NCBI GenBank assembly: GCA_030704615.1
Contig: CM060731.1
Span: 17,980,001 to 18,044,000 of the forward strand
Reading direction: 5' to 3'
Length of the DNA: 64,000 bases
Origin: Takakia lepidozioides
Lineage: Eukaryota > Streptophyta > Takakiopsida > Takakiales > Takakiaceae
How positions within the stretch are numbered: the stretch's first letter is position 1; each line of letters opens with the position of its first letter. The notes below the pieces were generated by a model. That model had not been told where the DNA came from. It ran no database searches and saw only the letters and a program-made list of their open reading frames with translations. This document shows, one piece after another, positions 12,087-24,140 of this stretch. The position numbers and the translations under genes were made by a program.

Positions 12087-15000
12087 TTGTATGATTTTCT
12101 CCCCTTTCCCTTGGGAAGTGCCTCAATCGCAAGCCTTCAACACAAGGTTATTATGAAAGAGGTTGTTTTCTCCTCCCACTATAATTAAGGGGCATGATTT
12201 GTGAGCAACCGGATGTTAAATGACAACATCCAAAAATTGGAAGTGACTAGATCGGCTATCGATGAAAATAATCAAATAACCACCACCCAACAGTGGGTAT
12301 TGAGTGACTCAACAGCAGAGTTAAAAATGGCAGGGTTAAATGTGGCCATGGGGCTTGTTGGCCTTTTTTGTAAGAATTTAAAAAGTAACACTTCTATAGT
12401 AAGTTAGCACCATAGTCAAATGTGTGATAGAAATGGATGCATGACCATGGATGGAATGGCATCCCAAAATAGTCAACTAAACATACATAGGTTCATTAGG
12501 GGGCGAAGGGGGATAAATAAATAAGTAAAAAGGCTAAAAATGGGCTTAGCAAGAGGCATGGTAAATGAGAGTATATTAAAAGCAGGTAGTTGTTACATGG
12601 TGTCAGTAAAAATTCAGAGCATTGATTCAATTCACTGTGGTGCCGCTTCAAACTGATCACAATATTATGACTACATGAGGATCTCCCCTCTTGATCTTTG
12701 ACATCCTTCTTATCCCTCTCCCCTGATGATGATACTCCTCCGTTTGAGGATCAAGAGCGGAGAGGGACAAGACAGATTTCAAAGGCACAAGTTTCTGAAG
12801 GCATATCTGCTATGAGTGAGCTTCTCCATTGTTTGTCAACTGTATGTGGGTGCTCGGAAGTAGTCAGGGAAGCAAAACATGTGGTGGTGTTTTAGCCAGA
12901 AACTATGGAGGTTTGGAGTTCAGTTATCGGATGTCTGAAACTGTGTTCTGGGCCCCACTGAACAAGAGAGAGAGATGGTTGATGTAATCAACATGATGCA
13001 GACCTCGGTGTTCTCCCCATCACTGCATGATTCATGGTTGCCCATGAAAAGAGTGTGAGACTTGGTTTCCTGAAGAGCTGTTTCAAGCGAGTGATTTGCC
13101 ACAACAAGTGAGGAATATGATATGCAGCCCACCCAAGACGATGGAATCAACATGTGGTGTGTCGAGCATGCAAAGCCTCGGGGCAATATAATTGAACAAT
13201 AATTCATTGGCTCCCCCTCACATGCCATCACAAAAGTTGCTACATGAGTGTGCATGTTGTGGGCACTCCAGCAGCTCTGGAAAGCGACAAGGAAACAGTT
13301 TTGAGGCCCCTTCCCAATAAAACAAGACGGTGACACCGAGCATGATAAGGGAGGGAGGCCTACCCAGTCTGAGAGCTTGCCCACTCTTATGCACTTTTAC
13401 GCATCAGCAAGGGGACCCTTTCAACATTTGCTTGAGATTAACAATTGGAAAGTGGAGCCCAGGTGGCAAAGGCGCACGAAAGCGACAAAGTACCGTAGTT
13501 GTAGCGGGTGTTGCATTTGGTAGGAGTAAGGGTTCCTCTTCGTAGTCGAAATGAGAGATGGACTCACTATTCTGGATGATGAAGCTCCTTGCACAGGCCC
13601 AGAATCTCGTTTGGTTGTAGGGTCGTCTTTTCATTGTGTTGGGCTACTCAAACTTCCATATCATGTTACTCCAATCCATGTATGTATGTATAGGTCAGCC
13701 CGGTAGGACTTTGTTGGGCTTTTAGGAGATGTTTAAGGTCTGAATTCTGTTAAGAGACTGTGTGCCTGAAAGTACACAGTGAAGGACAACCCAAACATGA
13801 CCCGTCTGCAGGAACTCTGCAGGTATTTTTTGGGAGTAAGACCATGGACATGCAAGCAAAAGGACATGTGGGTTAGAAAGCCTGTCAAATGCATAACTCA
13901 TCACATATCTGGGCATGGCGATTGGAAGCTCCCTTCGTGGAATGAGGCTGTCCTTTGAAATGCAGAGAAATATGTTACCTTAAGATAGGCAATCACTGAC
14001 AGCTGACTAAGTTCCCAACCCTGGCATTGACCATCGAGGTCGGCGGACGAAACGTTGGAGCGTTGTCAGGTATTACAAATTATTACACTGCTCTCTCTGG
14101 TTGTCAGTGCGCAAGCACCTTTCCACGCTTCCTAAGGGGAGCCACATTCCAGAATCCACACTGCAAGGGGAGAATATCCAAATGCAAATCTGAATGTTGA
14201 GGGGAAAGCACTGATATGGTCTGGGCCTCTATGAAGTGTATTCCAAAGACCCTTGGTTGATGGTTCAATATTCCGACCTTTTCCGAGGCCAATCAATGTG
14301 GGCCCTGACCCCCACAAAGAAAAGGTACCCCAAGAACTTGGAGGGCTTACCTGAAAAGGTAGGTAGGATTTTACCTTCGTTTTGTGAATGAGTGCCTGAT
14401 CAAAATCTTGCCATAGCGGGACAATACAAGACAAGCTGGGAAGCTTTGGGCCTTTCCGTGGTCATTACTGGCTAAAGCCAAGCTCTGCACATTGCAAAGG
14501 ATGATTGTGTTTCCTGACTTCCAATCATCGTCATTATATCTGCAGTTTTGGATGGAAACAGGGAAGGCCTCAGTTTCCTTTTTCTCTCAAAACATGTCAA
14601 TAGTGGATTGAATGTCCAAGCAGAAGGGTGTCCCATCTCCCGTAGGACTACCTGATTCAGCGTAATCCATTCATGTCTTTCCTTGGTAGCATTCTCATAT
14701 GATCTGAAAAGACATCCACATTCTCTGAAGTAAGCAGTTCTTCCAAAAGTACCTTAACAAAGTAGTAAGTATGGCACACCAAACGCTCAAAACTGCATCC
14801 TGGGTTTCTTTAAATGTGTTTCTACCATCAACAATCGAGATTTCGATTTTGATTTTGATATTGCATTCATAGCATCACCGGCCTCACGTCAGAAACTATA
14901 CCTCTTCATGACCGAGCAATTTCAACTCTCGAGTCTCACCTACTTTGCAGAGATACTCGGTTCTCGTACCACACCTACTAACCTGGTACAGAGTAAATGT

Positions 15001-18000
15001 ATGATGATGATAAAAATAGTCTTGCAACCTTCACCTAAAACACGCACCTGAGTCTCCTGGGTACCATTGCCTATAAGTGGTAGACCACATCAAAGCACAG
15101 CTATATGCATACAATTGTCAGGGTACGCTCTTGGCTCAGAATCTTTAACCTTTTCAGGGATAAAACTACAAACATGACTTGTTTGTAGCGCTTAGCAAGG
15201 TACAAAGTACAAAGAAAAGACAAAGGATCTTACTTTTTCTCTGTAGTGAACGAGTCCTAGAATGTTGAAGAAACACTTCACTAAAACCAGTCCAAAGATG
15301 TGGCAAAGAGAGTTGGTTAGGTGAGATAGTTTGTAGTGATTGACTTGGTTGTTCAGTCTTTTGGGGTCCCACAATATCAAGGATTTACAGAGGACGTTAG
15401 CCAGGGCATAAAGTTAACAAAATGGGAAAGGGCAATACTTCTTCCAATCATCCTCAAGATGGTATGTTGTGTGTTGAAAGAGAGTAGTGGGGTGTGCTCT
15501 CAACAGTACGTTGAAACTCTAAAGGAATAGAAGAGAATGCTGCTGGTGATCAGCTGCAGACTGGAAGAAAATACAGTGTTGAAAAGGCAGCAGTGTAGAC
15601 TGGAATCCTAATTCTTGGTTATTGTGTTTGTGGTTAGCTATAGACATGTCCAATTTGGGTTTTTACAGCATAGAGTTTTCCCTCACCACCTCTCCTGCTT
15701 CATCCACTAGTGATTTGTGGATAAGTTGTGCCCCACTTCCCTTGTGGAGTCACCATAAAATACTACATTCTCATTGACTGTTTCTACTGGAACACAGACC
15801 ACTCCCAGAGGCAGTATGTTTAATATCTCAGAAACGGATTTAAGAAAGAGACCAGCATTCACTCACTACCCGCAGGCACAGACATCATCATGCTCTCTTT
15901 GGAGCTGCTGGCACAGGTATAGCACTGTGGTAAGAAGCCACAGCTGAGCTTCCAAGTCTATATCACAAGAATGAGATACGATGCCGATGAAGGTAACAGT
16001 GGGAACCTTTGTCTTTTCCAGGCAGGCTCCACCACAGCCCCTAGAAGGTCGACCCCTGCCATTTGTAGTCATGAATGCTAAGGCCCCCTCTCCACCAATA
16101 TCATGACCTTTTGTCATCAATGTGTAGAGAGTGTCATGTGCATAGAGACTGTCCTCCAACAACGAATATGCTCGAGGGATCCAGCCTTAGATCCCCTTGA
16201 ATCCATGAAACCCATTGGCCTGCCCAACATCAACATTCAATCGCGGCGTGTATTCATTAGCCGATGCTTATCATAGTCTTGTGGCCATAGGCCATGTGGT
16301 TCATTTGATTAGAGCAGAAAAGCAGAGATGGGCCCATGAGAAGAGTGGGTGAGTTCAACTACCAGCACAGGGGACTCCCTCTAGTGCTGGGAAAGGTAAT
16401 TCTGGCCTTCCAGATGCTTTTTAAGGAGGCTCTTTACCATAGCATCAATCAACACAATTCTTAACCAGAGCACTGAGAACCAAGGAGATCACAGAGTCAG
16501 CACCTTAGTTGACATGCTCATCCTGGGATAAACCTGAAGGCTATGCAAGAAGCTCCTACTTTGGTTTGAAAGCCTCTTCTCTTGGAATCACCTTGGGATC
16601 TCATTTGCACTGCTGGGAACACCCATCTCCCAGAGTGGTTGGTGAGGTTCGTGATGGCACAGGCACTCCAGTACTGAGCCTGCCATTTTGAAATGAAATG
16701 CAAGAGTCAAAAGTCACATCGACTGCTACAGAGCTGTACCTTTCCAGCCATATCCAGGGCACACGATATGGATGTCTCGATAAGAGGGCAAAAGTGGGCT
16801 GCCAATGGCTTGCACTTTGAAATACCAGATAATAGCTGTCTTGATGTTGGATGAAGTACAAGGTACTGAGATTGGCCACTGACCTCACTACTGTATCATC
16901 AAAGACAACACGTTGATGTGACAAACCCCATCACTCTTGCTGGCAGGAAACACTTGAGAGCTTGCATCAGTTCAGGCATATGATACAATGCCCACTTTCA
17001 ATCAGTTCAGCCCCATCTACTTATCCCAGGTGGCCAAATCTGATAGCAATATACATGCAAGCATGGCCACATTTCGAACTCTGTACATCAGCGGTGTCCT
17101 GGGACGGATGTGTTGTTCGCAGAGCATAGTACAAGTAGGTACCCAAAGCAAGGAATTCCTGATCGGCGAATGTGCAATGACATCCACCTGTCAGATATAA
17201 CCTTGAGAGAGAACAGTCCTGCACTGCACATGTCCATACAGGTACTTGCTGTTACACTTCCTTGACAAAAGAATCAGGTTGCTAACATGCGTGAAATCTG
17301 AGTCTGGATAGATTCTAGCCCACACCCCTGCGTGTAAGAAAGAACCTCTCCCAGATTACTTAAATTTGACGACAGAAACTCTATCACCCCATCAAACCGG
17401 CACTACCTAATTCAGATTCTCCAGACGACTTAGCTTCAATCAATAATCTACGGAATTCACATTGTAGCTGTTTACAGAAACCCTTTCAAGCAAGCAGAAA
17501 CGGTGGCTTGTTTGATGATTCCAGTAACCTGGATCTGAGCCACTAGCAAATGTAGCTTAATTGAGTGCCTGTGATATGTTCCAGCAAAGCTTCCCAGGCA
17601 AACTTAAAACCACTTTAAGGAGCAACACAGTGCTTCTGGTGGCTTCTAAATTGTTCACCCCACTTAAAACTAATGAGCCGGAATGCATGTTGTGCTCATT
17701 ACCCTTGCGCATATGTCTGAAGGATGTGCCAAGGAAGTGAAACAGGCTTTTGAAAAACAAACCTGCATGTGCAGTTCAAGTGTAGCTTGTTAAGGAGCCA
17801 GCTTAATACCCCTTTGTCTTCACAGACTGCCTCGCTGGACAAAAGTGTGGTTAAATGGAGTTGCACAGGCAGAGGAGAGGATTGGTAGCTCCGCATGCAA
17901 GCCTAAGGCAGCAGTGACACATTTTTATTCCTGTACGTCGTGCTCAGATAGCATCCTTTCTAACTGGGTCTGAAGGATTGTCCAGTTTCTATCCATCTTT

Positions 18001-18169
18001 GTGCATATTCTTCAGGTGAATACGCAACACACAACAATTCGTTCGCATTTCCTCAGCTAATGATGGGTGATTTTGTTTGGGGACACTAATAGATACCTGG
18101 TCAGGATGTGCCGAAATGGAGTTTTTCTCTCAGTAGCAGATGAAGCTTGCGAGATATTTGCTTTCTCAG
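12087..18169. other. Long region without a recognised gene
   Basis: Read on both strands. Several minus-strand ORFs of 100-154 codons (12920-13384, 14132-14434, 15866-16162, 16601-16924) have ordinary composition but match no family I know and do not join into a gene by splice-site phase. They could be remnants of an old gene or element, or chance. No terminal repeats or tandem arrays stand out. Confidence 0.4.
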
Positions 18170-19345
18170 CTATTCACTGCCCGGTGTGTTGCAAGTTGTG
18201 TGGCATCAAGTGTTTTAGGGTTTTCTCACACCTGAAAAGCAACATAACGGAGTGCTAATTCTGTATCATTGGGAACTACTTGCACAATGGCTGTCAGGGG
18301 ATTCTGAGTTTTTGCTTCCCACACGGCTTTGCTCCAGTGATGATCAATGGTCATGCACTGCTTGGCTCCAGAAAATTCTCCGTTAAAGCAAAGAACCCAC
18401 CTCATGAATTGCGCACAATACAAGTAGGAAGACAACAAAGCCCAATAGCAGCAGAAATACTGGCTGTACTGCATGATAAATTTGGACTGAATATGCTACA
18501 GGAGATGTACTTCCAAAAACACTGGATTTCGAAAGTGGAACCAACCAGCTCGCATTCAAGACTTCCAGTCCCGATATCAGAAGACGCTCCGGCGGATTGT
18601 GCACCCAATGTTCAGGCTTCCCAAGAACTGGGTCAATGTCTCCATGCTGGCCCCTTTCACAGGAATTGGTGCTCCCCAACCCACCACCCCTTCCACTAGA
18701 TCCTTGCTCGTACCTCCCGGCACAATGCTGTCATTCCTATGCTTCACGATGGACAGGAATGTAGCAGCAAGCCCTGATATATGGCTAGAGAGGGGAATCT
18801 TGGTGGGCTAGTACATGACGAAGACGACAACCCATGTGGTTTGCATAACGAAAGCCCTGAACGGACCGTTTACTAGCAAAAAAACATTCGTTCGTTCCGT
18901 TTTGGGGTTGTGTTTTGTCCGAGTGTGCAGAGTGTTGCAGCGGCGTTGCAGAGAAGGGGATGGTCTTGGGAGGGGCACGCGTGCCTGCGTGTGAGTGCGG
19001 TCCGGAAAGAGGAAGGGGGCATGATGGTGGGAGAGCCCGATGCTTCAGTTGAGGAAGGAAGGGGCGGAAATGTCACTGTGCACGCGCGATGCTCTAACGG
19101 CAACAAGTTCCCTGGTATGTGCGGGAGGGAGCCGTTTTGCGGATTAGAAGCTTAGCTAGGTTGCTGGGTTTTTCTCCTAGGAGTGTCTAGTCAGCTTGTA
19201 TTCCCCGTTCTCGTGGATGCCAATTGGGAGAGCAAGTCATGGCAGAGTTTGTCGGGTGCTTGCATTTTCCGCAAAGGGTAACGTCTGAAGGAGACCAAAT
19301 TTCCCGGCATAGAGAATTTCATCGCATGGCAGGGAATGTTTGGAT
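18170..19345 (+). pseudogene. Partial duplicate of the ubiquilin 5' region (exon 1 mostly deleted)
   Basis: This segment is closely similar to 23278-24645, which carries the upstream region, first exon and start of intron 1 of the intact ubiquilin gene. The copy keeps a start codon near 19021 and the N-terminal codons through NGNKFP, but most of the ubiquitin-like domain and the exon 1 donor site are deleted. The frame then runs into former intron sequence and stops after [13 protein letters not shown]. Similarity resumes in the intron and fades at about 19340. Nothing downstream could supply the STI1 and UBA parts, because a PIF/Harbinger element follows. It may still hold a working promoter, since the whole upstream segment is conserved. 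Confidence 0.8.
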
Positions 19346-19517
19346 TGAAGGTTCTCATCAAGCCTGATATTTTGTGTGCAGTTGAATGCGCTCATAGGCA
19401 TGTGCTGATGTATAGAGCCTATGACGTTCTAGTGCACCTTCTCCCAATTCGCAGTTAGGCCTGTAATATTTTGCACCATTCAAACTGGACTGTCTATGCT
19501 ACGTCAATTTCATTACG

Positions 19518-21128
19518 ATGGCTTTACAAGATGAGATTCTCTTCGAGACCCAAACTTTCAATGAAGAAACCACTGGCTATGGAGCGCCACAAGGGCTGGT
19601 TGCTGGGCGAATTTACAAACATGGAAAATGGACAGCAGCTGAGACAACGATCTTGGTGGAGTGCAAGCGAAGGGATTGGGAAAAGCATGGACCTGGGGCA
19701 AATAGGAGAACTTTGATGAGCACAGCCGCAGAAAGGTGGTCAGCAATGGAGGAGGAAATGGCTAAGCGTGGAGTGTTGCGATCCAAAAACCAAATCCAGG
19801 AGAAGTGGGAGCAGCTGTCGGCAGATTTCAAGAAAGTTTTTTATTATGAAAGACGCATCCCCTCTGGTCGTCGGAGCTATTTTCAGATGAATCCTCAAGA
19901 GAGAAGAGAGAGCACTAGCCCTAAATTTCCAAAATGCCTCCTTGATGAGGGTGTGTACAAAGCATTGTGCCAATGGTTTCCTCAAAAATCACAGGCTGTT
20001 GACCCAGGAAACCTCCCCATTGATTCATCAAGGAGACCAAGCAATAGAGGTACATTCAATTGAAACCGTGCTTGAAAACTTTGGCAGTAAACCACATCTG
20101 GTGAACTGTTTTCCCAATTTTGCACATGGTTAGAGGATGATGCTACTACTTGCTCTAACAGTGTCGGATCTTTGAGTGCCATGACATTTTTGAACGGGAG
20201 AAACGGCGTGACAGTCCTCTCTATCTAAAACTCCACTGAAAAAGAAAATGTGAACACTCTTTAGGGTGGCAGGTCTACTTCATTATTTTGACAGTTTTGC
20301 ACATAGGCACTCTTGATTGCTCCTTACTCTCACAGTATTGGATCTATGCGTGCTTTTGGAAAGCTATGGTTGCCACGGTCCTCTGGGACAAAAATCTGGT
20401 GGTCAAAAAATCTGAACACTCTTTAGGGTCCCCCCCCCTGATCTGGTTCATTATCATGATCGTTTTGCACATAGGCATTGTGCTCCTTACTTGCTATCAC
20501 GGCATTGGATGTTTGAGTGTTATGGCATTTTGGAATGCTAGGGATGCGATGGTCATCAATGTCAATAAATCTGCTGGGAAAAGGAATATGAACATTCTTT
20601 AGGGTGCCCCCCCCACCCAGTTCTGTTGACAGTTTTGAGCGTAGGCACACTTGATTGCTATGGCATTTTGGAATGATAGGTATGCCAAGGCCTCACTGTC
20701 AAAGATTCTAATGGCAAACAATATCCAACCACTGGTTAATGTTATGTTTAGGTAGCCCCGTGGAGGAGGGTCAGTCTTCCCAGGATGGGGGAGGGGATCA
20801 ATCTAGTGACATCCACAACACCAAGAAGCGCCGGTTGTCTGCAAAAGTTTCCGAAGAAGCTATTTCAGCAATGGAAAATAACAGGAAGGAGATGGTGAAT
20901 GCAATGTTCACGGGACAAGATCGTGAAGATGTTCGGCACCGAGAATCAATTGAATTGGAGAAAGAGCGAGTTCACCGAGAAGACACTCGCCATCGGGAAA
21001 TCTTGGATCTTGAAAGGGAACGCCTGGTGCATACCACTGATTTGGGACGGGGTTACATAAAAGCTCTATTAAGTATTGGGGAGGGGTTAAAAACCATTGG
21101 AGAAGCAATGAAAAAACCTGGCAATTGA
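19518..21128 (+). CDS. PIF/Harbinger Myb/SANT-like DNA-binding protein (ORF1)
   Basis: Accessory protein of PIF/Harbinger elements; in the family it partners the nuclease and helps bring it to the element ends. Two exons join in phase: 19518-20049 and 20752-21128, giving 302 aa. Residues ~35-115 form a trihelix/SANT-like domain with tryptophans at 38, 54, 74 and 97 (GKWTAAETTILVECKRRDW, ERWSAMEEE, IQEKWEQL). The second exon encodes a charged, heptad-like C-terminal helix with repeated RHRE / LEKERVHRED motifs, likely a coiled coil, ending in GEGLKTIGEAM. The intron (20050-20751) carries a tandem repeat. No frameshift or stop interrupts the model, so the protein may still be made. The start was chosen as the first Met of the open frame; a second element-specific 5' exon cannot be excluded. 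Confidence 0.78.
20150..20700 (+). repeat. Tandem repeat of ~170 bases inside the ORF1 intron
   Basis: About three and a half imperfect copies within the intron of the SANT-like gene. Markers recurring in each copy: GAACACTCTTTAGGGT (near 20253, 20409 and 20590), TTTTGCACATAGGCA-like (near 20293, 20463, 20632) and ATGGCATTTTGGAA-like (near 20180, 20522, 20658). Two copies contain short C runs. The copies differ by substitutions and small indels. Confidence 0.7.
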
Positions 21129-21266
21129 AATCAAAGAGTTATTCTTGTTCCATCTCTAGGATATGATGTAGTTTGTTCATATGATCATGGAGTGGTAGCA
21201 CTAGAGCACTACACTCTGACTGTATCAATTTAAATTGAAAAACTTTATTGATGAAAGTGTACTGCA

Positions 21267-22628
21267 TCAAGGAGACAAATGTTTGGCCATGACCATTTGC
21301 AGTTGTTTTGCTTCATCTACAGTCGTTGTATGAGAGTACTCGTTGCGGTAACCCTCGTCATGATGACCCCACAAAACAACAGACTCATCTATTTCTTGTC
21401 TCCTGTCTATGATGATGTTGTGCAGGATACAACAGGCGGAGATTAAATTAGGAACTTTGCCCAAATCAGGGTTTACCATGGCAGTCTTCAGAATGCGCCA
21501 CATTCCCTTGAGAATGCCAAATGCACGCTCAACCACCATCTTTGTGGAAGAAAGTTTGTAGTTGAACTGGTCGTAGATTCCTGGAAGATTTTGACCAGGC
21601 CATGGAACGAGCATGTGTGCACTACCGATATATCCTGCATCTCCAATGATAAACTCTTTGACTTGCATGCCTTCAATTTCCACTACTTGCCCATTCAAAC
21701 GTTGTCCACTACAAACAAGATGGAAGTGGGGAGAACCGCTGAAAACCTGAGCATCATGCATAGACCCTAAACCTACAAAGACATCCGTAAACCTGACTTC
21801 TGCATCAACAATTGCCTGAAGAATCATGCTGCAATTGTGATCTCGATCATAATAGTCGGACATTCGCATTTTCTTCGAGAGCTCCAATGGTATATGGGTG
21901 CAATCAATGGCACCACAACATTGTGGAATGCCATGGAAATTTTCGAACCCAACCTTTACACGAGCCAATTCCTCACCCTCAGGCCAATGGAGGTGTTTTG
22001 GCATGGCCCGCTGAACCAAAGCCTTGACGAACCTTCCGCAAACCTTGGCACATGTTGAATCAGCAACCCCGAACATCTCCCCCACTGTCATGAAAGAATC
22101 CCCGGTGGCAAGGCGCCTCAAAGCAATTGCGACCTGCTTTGGGATATCCATCCAACGTCCAACAATAGTTCTCAAGCCTGGAGGAGGTCTCTTTTCCAAA
22201 TCGGAAGCAACAAGGCCACATATGTATTCAAATGTGGGAACAGAGACACGAAAGAACTTCCGGAATCGGTCAAGATCCTCGGTCATAACAAGATTTGAAT
22301 ACTGGTCCCACCAATGTACAGATCTGGGCTTGATATAACACGGGCCATAATCAAGACCAAGAGTTTCAGTCTTTGTCGCCCTTTTCACAGCAACTGCATA
22401 CGCCAATTCTTCATGGTCTTGCATCACACTTACGATTGGGCCCCAATTTAGTCTACTGCTTTTCCTCTTGAGTCCTCTACTTGAAATTTTGTGAGAGGGT
22501 CTCTTTTTTAAATCCTCTTCAGTGGCAAGTTGCATAGCCGTACCAATAGCGGCACTTGCTGCAATCAAAGAGGAATAAATAGCCTCACTCTTGTTACTCA
22601 TATCGTTCTGTATGCTGTGAAACTGCAA
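21267..22628 (-). CDS. PIF/Harbinger DDE nuclease (transposase)
   Basis: Harbinger-type nuclease (DDE_Tnp_4 superfamily) that cuts and rejoins the element. A 453-aa uninterrupted frame, slightly above the usual length. A helix-turn-helix-like segment lies at residues ~178-196 (SFMTVGEMFGVADSTCAKV). Catalytic acids are visible as D242 in CCGAIDCTH, D330 in FIIGDAGY and E367 in VVERAFG; HDAQVF at 291 is also typical. All three acids are present and there is no stop or frameshift, so the enzyme looks intact. It converges with the SANT-like gene on plus, 138 bases apart. The N-terminal ~60 residues are basic and could hold a nuclear signal (KRKSSR). Confidence 0.92.
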   Translation of the reverse strand: MQFHSIQNDMSNKSEAIYSSLIAASAAIGTAMQLATEEDLKKRPSHKISSRGLKRKSSRLNWGPIVSVMQDHEELAYAVAVKRATKTETLGLDYGPCYIKPRSVHWWDQYSNLVMTEDLDRFRKFFRVSVPTFEYICGLVASDLEKRPPPGLRTIVGRWMDIPKQVAIALRRLATGDSFMTVGEMFGVADSTCAKVCGRFVKALVQRAMPKHLHWPEGEELARVKVGFENFHGIPQCCGAIDCTHIPLELSKKMRMSDYYDRDHNCSMILQAIVDAEVRFTDVFVGLGSMHDAQVFSGSPHFHLVCSGQRLNGQVVEIEGMQVKEFIIGDAGYIGSAHMLVPWPGQNLPGIYDQFNYKLSSTKMVVERAFGILKGMWRILKTAMVNPDLGKVPNLISACCILHNIIIDRRQEIDESVVLWGHHDEGYRNEYSHTTTVDEAKQLQMVMAKHLSP

Positions 22629-23277
22629 AGCCCAAAGTCAGTTGCCGTCAGAGGTGAAATCATCATGCATGTGTTGACTTGAAGAAGAAATGCATTACAT
22701 GGACAGAAACGGTAAATAAGGAGCCAAGCCTGGTATACGAAACTGAAGCACTATAGTGCCAAGCAGAAACGAGGATGGAGCAAATCCCCTGCGCATTTTC
22801 TCCATAGAGCGACACAAGACAATATTGACAATCATCCAGGGAGTTACTCCAACACTAGAACAAAGGGTACAACTTATGAGCAACAATGATTCTTCAAATA
22901 CTGAGCATACATGTGAACTATTGCCAAGCTTCACATCCTAAAATGACACACAAATCACTGACATATAGGGAGGATGAATAAAGCAGCACAGAGAATGCTC
23001 CTGTTTGGAGATTTTGATTAAGAGAACAGACGGCCCCCAACAGTGCTCTCTTTGGGAGATGTACATGGACAGTTACCTTCACAATCACAATTTACAAGCG
23101 TACAACAAAAATGGCTGCTTGAAAGACTAAAGATAAGTTTCACAACGTCATAATTGGGCAGATAGATAACCCTGACTATAAGACAATGGAAAAACCTAAA
23201 ACTGAAGAGCTTCATTCATCAGGCAGTCCCAACGCTATGCAGAAGCAGACTCTCCGTAATCTCAACTTCCCTCAACA

Positions 23278-24140
23278 CTATTCACTGGCCAGGTGTGTTG
23301 AAAGTTGTGTGGCATCAAGTGCTTATGGCTTTTCTCACACCTGAAAAGCAACATAACGGAGTGCTAATTCTGTAAGATTGGGAACTACCTGCAATGGCTG
23401 TCAGGGGATTCTGAGATTTTTCTTCCCACACGGCTTTGCTCCAGTGATGATCAATGGTCATGCACTGCTTGGCTCCAGAAAATTCTCCGTTACAGTAAAG
23501 AACCCACCTCATGAATTATGCACTATACAAGTAGGAACACAACAAGCCCAATGGCAGCAGAAATACTAGCTGTACTGCATGATAAGTTTGGACTGAAAAT
23601 GCTACAGGAGATGTACTTCCAAAAACACTGGATTTCGAAAGTGGAACCAACCAGATCGCATTCAAGACTTCCAGTCCCGATATCAGAAGACGCTCCGGCG
23701 GATTGTGCACCCAATGCTTCAGGCTTCCCAAGAACTGGGTCAATATCTCCATGCTGGCCTCTTTCACAGGAATTGGTGCTCCCCAACCCAGCCACCCCTT
23801 CCACTAGATCCTTGCTCGTACCTCCCGGTACAATGCTGTCATTGCTATGCTTCATGATGGAGAGAAATGTAGCAGCAAGCCCTGATATATGGCTAGAGAG
23901 GGGAATCTTGGTGGGCTAGTACATGACGAAGACGACAACCCATGTGGTTTGCATAACGAAAACCCTTAGTAAATGGGAACGGACCGTTTACTAGCACAAA
24001 AGCTCTTTCTTTCTTTTTTGGGGGTTGTGTTTTGTCCAAGTGTGCAGAGTGTTGCAGCGGCGTTGCAGAGAAGGGGATGGTCTTGGGAGGGGCACGCGTG
24101 CCTGCGTGTGAGTGCGGTCCGGAAAGAGGAAGGGGGCACG
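23278..24140 (+). promoter_or_regulatory. Upstream region of the ubiquilin gene, right copy of the duplication
   Basis: Closely similar to 18170-19020. It directly precedes the ubiquilin start codon and so should include its promoter and 5' untranslated leader. A 110-codon minus ORF (23523-23855) is open here but frameshifted in the left copy by a one-base difference, which argues against a conserved protein. Confidence 0.55.

Larger units (their letters stand above)
19346..23277. mobile_element. PIF/Harbinger DNA transposon (two-gene, autonomous type)
   Basis: The block between the two ubiquilin 5' duplicates contains the two convergent genes typical of PIF/Harbinger elements: a Myb/SANT-like protein on plus and a DDE nuclease on minus. 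I could not define the terminal inverted repeats or the 3-base target duplication, so the limits given are those of the non-duplicated block. Flanks 19346-19517 and 22629-23277 show no other gene and presumably hold element ends and 5' untranslated sequence. Confidence 0.7.

Noticed and set aside
12920-13384. 154-codon minus ORF as a gene
   Set aside because: No recognisable domain, no splice partner in phase and no context support; left as unexplained non-coding sequence.
23523-23855. 110-codon minus ORF with a hydrophobic C-terminus upstream of ubiquilin
   Set aside because: The duplicate at 18400-18700 carries a frameshift in this frame, and the region is the ubiquilin upstream flank.
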